DNA from: Aselliscus stoliczkanus
Lineage: Eukaryota; Chordata; Mammalia; Chiroptera; Hipposideridae
Assembly: GCA_033961575.1 (NCBI GenBank)
Contig: CM066740.1
Coordinates: 58,845,213 to 58,909,212 of the forward strand
Direction of reading: 5' to 3'
Length of the DNA: 64,000 nucleotides
Shown here: one piece after another, positions 56,499-64,000 of the stretch
Numbering within the stretch: the first letter of the stretch is position 1
How the letters are laid out: every line of letters starts with the position of its first letter
The notes under the pieces: generated by a model
Told to the model about the DNA's origin: nothing
What the model saw: the letters and a program-made list of their open reading frames with translations, nothing else
Databases searched by the model: none
Translations under genes and position numbers: made by a program

Positions 56499-57330
56499 TA
56501 TATTTTTGATACTATTATAAATACCATTTTGTTTTATTTTCTAATTTTTTTATTACTATTGTTTATAATATATAGAAATAAAATTGTTTTATGGTGATCA
56601 TTCATTCAAGAATTCTGTTAAATTCACTTATTGATTATAATAGTCTTATTTGTAGACTTTAAATTTTCTATGCAATCATATTATCGAAGAATAAAGACTG
56701 TTGTGCTACTATTATATTGACAAATTTTACTTGCTAATATATTGTTTAAGATTTTTAAATCTATGTTCATGAGAGAAATTGGCCTTTATTTTCCTTTGTT
56801 GTTATGTCATTATTTGGTTGTAGTATCAAGATTATACTGGTCTTGTAAAAAGATGGAAAGGTGTTTTACTTTTTAGTCTCAGGAAAAAATTATGTAATAT
56901 TGATTTTTTAAAAAAATTAGGTATATGGGTAATTGACCACTAAAACCATCTGGTCCAAAGATTTTATTTGTGGGAAGATATTTCATCAATTTTATAAGTA
57001 CAGAGGACATTAAAAATTTTTCTCCTTCTTCTTATGTTCCTTTGGTAAGTTTTTCCCCAAGGAATTGGTTCATCTCATCTAAATTTTCAAGTGTATTAGT
57101 ATAATGTTATTTACATTATTCTTGCACCATCCTTTAAATTATAAGATTGTAGTAATGTACCTTTTCTATGCATGATATCAATAATTTGTGTTTTCTCTCT
57201 TTTTTTCTTGAACAGTCTTCCTAGTTATCTATCAAAGTTATTAATTTTTTTTCAAAGAACCAACATTTGGACTGTTATATATCCATTACATAATACAGAT
57301 ACATAGTCTTTATTTTCTCTATTATATACC

Positions 57331-57444
57331 TTTTTTTTTTTTTTTTTTTTGAGGGCAGTGTCACTGGCCCTCATATGTGGGACCCGAACCGGGGCTGCTG
57401 GCTTCCAAAACCAGCGCTTAACCACTGCACCACTCGGCCGGCCC
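57331..57444 (-). mobile_element. Short-form tRNA-derived SINE
   Basis: Poly-T of 20, then 'gagggcagtgtcactggccctcatatgtggg', 'gaaccggggctgctgg' and 'caccactcggccggccc'. A clean head-only copy. Confidence 0.9.
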
Positions 57445-57723
57445 TATACATCTTTTTTTATTGTGAGTGTTTCCACTCTTAATTTTATTGTTCCTTTGCT
57501 TGTACTTTTTTTGGATTTGATTTGCTTCCTTTTCTAGCTTCTTGGATTGAATGCTTAGATCACTGATTTGACTGTTTCTTTTTTTTTTAGTACATGGATT
57601 TAAACTTACAAATTCCTTCTAGGTTACATTTCATAATTTCTGAAATGTATTTTCATAATGTTTCATCTCAGAATAATTACAAATTTCTGTTACAATTGTT
57701 TCTTTGGTCTATGGGTAATATAT

Positions 57724-57725
<2 letters not shown>

Positions 57726-57755
<30 letters not shown>
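57726..57755 (+). repeat. (TG)n microsatellite
   Basis: About 15 TG units. Confidence 0.95.
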
Positions 57756-57761
<6 letters not shown>

Positions 57762-58190
57762 TTTCTAAGAGAGTATATATCCCTTTTTGAAATTCTAATT
57801 TAATTCCTAATTCTCCCTCTCTTCTTTTTGGCAACTCCATTTACAGTTATGTTAAATTTTTTACTATGTCCTGTAGGACTCATAGCTCTTTTCTTCTGTT
57901 TCTGTGGTTGCATCTTTTTTTTTCTTTCTATACTTCCATCTGGCTATTTTGTATTGACTTGTCTTTGAATTCACTAAGTATGACTTCTTTGTCCATCCAG
58001 TTGTTAATTTATCCATTGGTTTTTATTAATTTTAGATATTTCAATTTGGTTATTTTGGGGAATTTAAATTCTGCATTAAAAATATCCTTCTTTTTGTTAT
58101 GTTGAAACCCTTCTCTGCAAGTCCAGAATTAGGATGAGGCAAGTGAGTTGCCCAGAGCACAATATTAAAGGAGACACTGGGGGTTCTGGT

Positions 58191-58200
58191 AAGATGGCGG
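58191..58200 (+). promoter_or_regulatory. YY1-like site at the 5' end of L1#4
   Basis: 'aagatggcgg' about 13 nt from the first base of the element, identical to L1#1 and different from the decayed 'aaaatggtg' of L1#2 and L1#3. Confidence 0.55.
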
Positions 58201-58863
58201 AATAGACAGAGGCTTTCCCAACTGCCTCCCTGGATCACATCAAAATCACAAATAATTCATACAACATTTAAACTCGGAAGTCACCTGAGCACTAGATGAA
58301 CAGAACCTCTAAATGAAGGACCTAAAGAGGAGGCCACGTCAAGTCTGGTAGGAGGCGCGCAGATGAGAGAGGGCGAGCCCCGTAAGGGACGCCCCAACTG
58401 TGGGGAGGCTTCTCTGGTTGAGAGAGAGATCCTCCGGCCCTACAACGAGCTCACTCGCCCAGTCGCTTTGCCGGGAAGAGGAGTTCTATGATGGCAGGCA
58501 GCAGAAATTAGTGAGGACTCTCTTTCCGCAGCTCTGTGAGGCTGAGGGCGGCTGGAGAACCAATGGGGCTGACGCATGGGTTCGCTCACCGGTGAGCACT
58601 CACCCGGTACCTGGTGGAGGGCATAACTCTGTGAGCCGGGCCCTGGAGCCTGTGGGGAAAGACTGAACTGAGCACCTTTGGTGCGGAAGCTGGAGGTTTT
58701 GGGACTGTTGTTCCCCTGGTGTGGAGCTTGCACGTGACCGGCATACAGGAGGGTGTCATTTTTTCAGGGTTGGATCCTCCCACAGAAGGTCAGATCCAGG
58801 ATCCCATTGGTCTGGGGAAATTGGTGCAGCAGTGCGTACGTTCGTGCATCTGTGCATAGGCGC

Positions 58864-59140
58864 GCATGTGGCCTTGGATTGTCACCCACCGCCCTGCTTG
58901 TGCTGCGTTGCCAGGGAAACGCTGGTCAGGTGCCCTCTGGCTCCAACAGGCTGCTCAGTGAGATTCAGGAGTGCACAAGCCGCCTTGGATCCCCACTCTC
59001 TGCCCTGCTTGTGCTGCATATTAGCCAGGGAAACGCAGGTCGGGGGCTTACCAGCTGCATCAGTCTGTTCACTGAGACTCAGGCGTGTGCGAACCCCCTT
59101 AGGTCCCTGCTTTCTACACTGTTTGTGCAGAGTTGTAAGG
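58864..59140 (+). repeat. L1#4 5'UTR monomers (~2.4 units)
   Basis: Units at 58,864-58,966, 58,967-59,080 (114 bp) and partial 59,081-59,140. Each has 'gagtgcacaagccgccttgga', 'ccctgcttgtgctgc', 'gccagggaaacgc' and a 'ctgctcagtgagattc'-type end. An alternating purine/pyrimidine run ('tgcgtacgttcgtgc', 'ggcgcgcatgtg') precedes them. Confidence 0.75.
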
Positions 59141-59271
59141 GTGGAGATTGGATATTGGACTGCTTAGCCTGATCTGTGGGCAGTTGATTGGGACAGGCTG
59201 AGATGGGGAGTTTTCCTGAGAGTGTTGGGGCGGGAGCTGTGCAACTGCGTGATCCTATCAAGGCTTTTCTG

Positions 59272-59728
59272 GCGAGATTGTGTGGATTCATTGCTGGTGC
59301 AGAGTGCATGCTCCTCTGACTTGGTGGGGGCCACTGTCCACATCAAGTGGTGCCTAGGGGGCCTGCCCCACCCATTTAGAGCTGTGTTGCCAGAGGCACC
59401 CTGAGACCCCGGTGCCTGGCCCACGTCTCCGCAGGCCACAGAGGGGTTTTTTCTTTTTTGCAGTTGCAGACAACCTACAGTAACCTGTGAAGGATTTTTT
59501 TTTTTTTTTAATGAGCACGGTCCTAGAGCACACAGCAGCTAACTGTGGAAAGCTCATTGCAAGACTGAGAGGGAGGCTGGTGCATAACACATGAGCTCTT
59601 ACCCAATATCTGGTGCTGAGTCACCTAGAGACTCCTTATTGCTGAGCAAGTGGTCTGCAGATTAAAGAGGACAGAGAGCTCCCCCACCTCTTTTTTTCTT
59701 TTCTTTTTCGTTTTTTCTCTCTTTCTAG
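59272..59728 (+). other. Splice-bounded-looking 5'UTR segment of L1#4
   Basis: Absent from L1#2 and L1#3, which read 'ctcctg/gtgatctatc' where L1#4 reads 'tttctg/gcgagatt ... ctctctttctag/gtgatctatc'. The segment thus starts with GCGAGA (a GC-type donor, or a decayed GTGAGA) and ends with a ~40 nt pyrimidine tract plus AG. It may be an intron removed in the source RNA of the other copies. A plain deletion is the alternative. Confidence 0.55.
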
Positions 59729-59773
59729 GTGATCTATCTAATACATTGAAGTACTCACAGAACAACAGCCAGA

Positions 59774-60688
59774 ATGAAGAAACAAAGAAACATGTCCCAA
59801 GTAAAAGATAAGAAGAAAACTCTAGAAATGGAACTAAATGCAACAGAGGGATCCAACCGTTCAGAGACAGAGTTTAGAACACTGATGATAAGAATATTTA
59901 AGGACCTCAGCAAGGAGATAAAAAGGATAGGGAAACCATAAAAAACAACCTGTTAGAACTAAAGAATACAATAATTGAAATGAAGAACACACTCGAAGGA
60001 ATCACCTGTAGAATAGATAAAGCAGAGGAGTGGATTAACGAATTGGAAGACAAAATAGCAGAAATCATCCAGCTGGAACAACAAAAAGAAAAATGAATGA
60101 AAATAGTTTAAGAGACATCTAGGACAACATGAAACACAACAATAAACACATCATAGGAATACCAGAAGGAGAAGAAAAGAAACAAGGGATTGAGAATGTA
60201 CTTAAAGAAATAATGACTGAAAACTTCCCTACCCTGGTGAAGGAAATCGACTTACAAGCCGAGGATCTGTACAGAGTTTCAAACAGGCTGAATCCAAACA
60301 GTCCCACACCAAGACACATCATAGTTAAAATGGCAAAGCTTAAAGACAAAGACAGAATCCGAAACGCAGCAAGAGAAAGATAGCAGGTTACATACAAAGG
60401 AACTCCTATAAGACTAACAGCTGACTTTTCTTCAGAAACTCTGCAGGCCAGAAGGCAGTAGCAGGAGATATTCAAAGTGACACAAAATAAAGGTCTACAA
60501 TCAAGATTATTCTACCCAGTACGGCTATAACTTAAAATTGAAGGAGAGAATAAAGAGCTTCTCAGAAAAGGATAAGCTTAAGGAGTTCATTACAACCAAG
60601 CCAGCATTGCAGGAAATGTTAAAAGGGCTTTTTTAAACAGAAGAAAGGGGAAAACAAACTAACCCAGGGAGACAAGAAATACAAATAA
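59774..60688 (+). pseudogene. L1#4 ORF1, frameshifted
   Basis: Start at 59,774 (MKKQRNMSQVKDKKK). A deletion near 59,920 shifts the frame and stops it at 59,938. Coiled-coil sequence continues ('aaataatgaaatgaagaac'-like), and the RRM is readable at 60,129-60,383 (IIGIPEGEEKKQGIENVLKEI; HIIVKMAKLKDKDRI). Further stops lie at 60,381 and 60,460. The TAA at ~60,686 matches the normal ORF1 end. Confidence 0.8.
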
Positions 60689-60692
60689 CAAA

Positions 60693-64000
<3,308 letters not shown>

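Larger units (their letters stand above)
48650..58140 (-). mobile_element. Ancient LINE-1, split by seven later insertions
   Basis: Minus-strand L1 pieces follow ORF2 order from C-terminus to RT and beyond: 48,650-49,454 (3'UTR and ORF2 end, 'ctaggagtggaattgcaagacc'), 50,056-50,346, 53,681-54,170 ('gtagctttacagtatatcttgaaat'), 55,925-56,027 ('accatttatttaggtcttctttaa', continuing directly from 'tatattttgcca' at 54,165), 56,500-57,330 (RT, 'catgagagaaattggcctttattttc'; 'accatctggtccaaag') and 57,445-58,140 (endonuclease side). Everything between is younger. It carries no usable frame. Confidence 0.7.

Overview
The window is vertebrate, specifically eutherian mammal, nuclear DNA, and almost all of it is transposon-derived. 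I found no intact host protein-coding gene, no tRNA or rRNA gene and no prokaryotic feature. MIR, MLT1-type LTR and MER5-type fragments place it in eutherians. The dominant repeats are LINE-1 (L1) elements and a tRNA-derived SINE whose head reads GGCCGGCCGAGTGG with a GGTTCGGATCC box B. That SINE and the L1 3' ends suggest a bat, plausibly of the horseshoe/leaf-nosed bat lineage. The species call is an inference and was not checked against any database.

Layout. 1-7.2 kb: two old plus-strand L1s hit by an MLT1 LTR, an unclassified ~570 bp insert, two long SINEs and a mariner remnant. 7.2-10.8 kb: small old L1 pieces and short SINEs. 10.87-20.76 kb: a full-length minus-strand L1 (called L1#1) with a probable target-site duplication. 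A short SINE and a second, ORF2-deleted L1 (L1#2, 12.29-15.34 kb) are nested inside it. 20.85-22.65 kb: a processed pseudogene of a MARK-family kinase, split by a complete 1,285 bp mariner. 23.8-28.0 kb: SINEs and old minus-strand L1s, ending in an L1-like 5' region built from two ~390 bp tandem units. 28-34 kb: the least repetitive part, with MER5, MIR and L2-like remnants. 34.1-43.1 kb: an old plus-strand L1 carrying a mariner-type MITE, a SINE and a second ORF2-deleted L1 (L1#3, 37,108-40,489) with a perfect 14 bp target-site duplication. 45.2-46.4 kb: old L1 pieces including a 5'-inverted L1. 48.65-58.14 kb: one ancient minus-strand L1 broken up by seven later insertions, among them a young 5'-truncated L1 with a 506-codon reverse-transcriptase frame. 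58.18-64.0 kb: a plus-strand L1 (L1#4) with a complete 5' end that runs off the window.

How the parts relate. L1#1 and L1#4 look like the autonomous family: 5'UTR with 111 bp tandem monomers, ORF1, then ORF2 with endonuclease and reverse transcriptase. L1#2 and L1#3 form a second, half-L1 (HAL1)-like type. They keep the 5'UTR, ORF1 and only the start of ORF2, and share a chimeric 3' end (extra 3'UTR copy, ORF2 tail, second 3'UTR copy). They also lack a 457 bp 5'UTR segment that in L1#4 is bounded by splice-site-like sequences. This pair, with the monomer array and a repeated open frame in the 5'UTR, is the most interesting content of the window. The SINEs are modular: a short head-only form, a long form, and one copy with a different head but the same 3' tail.
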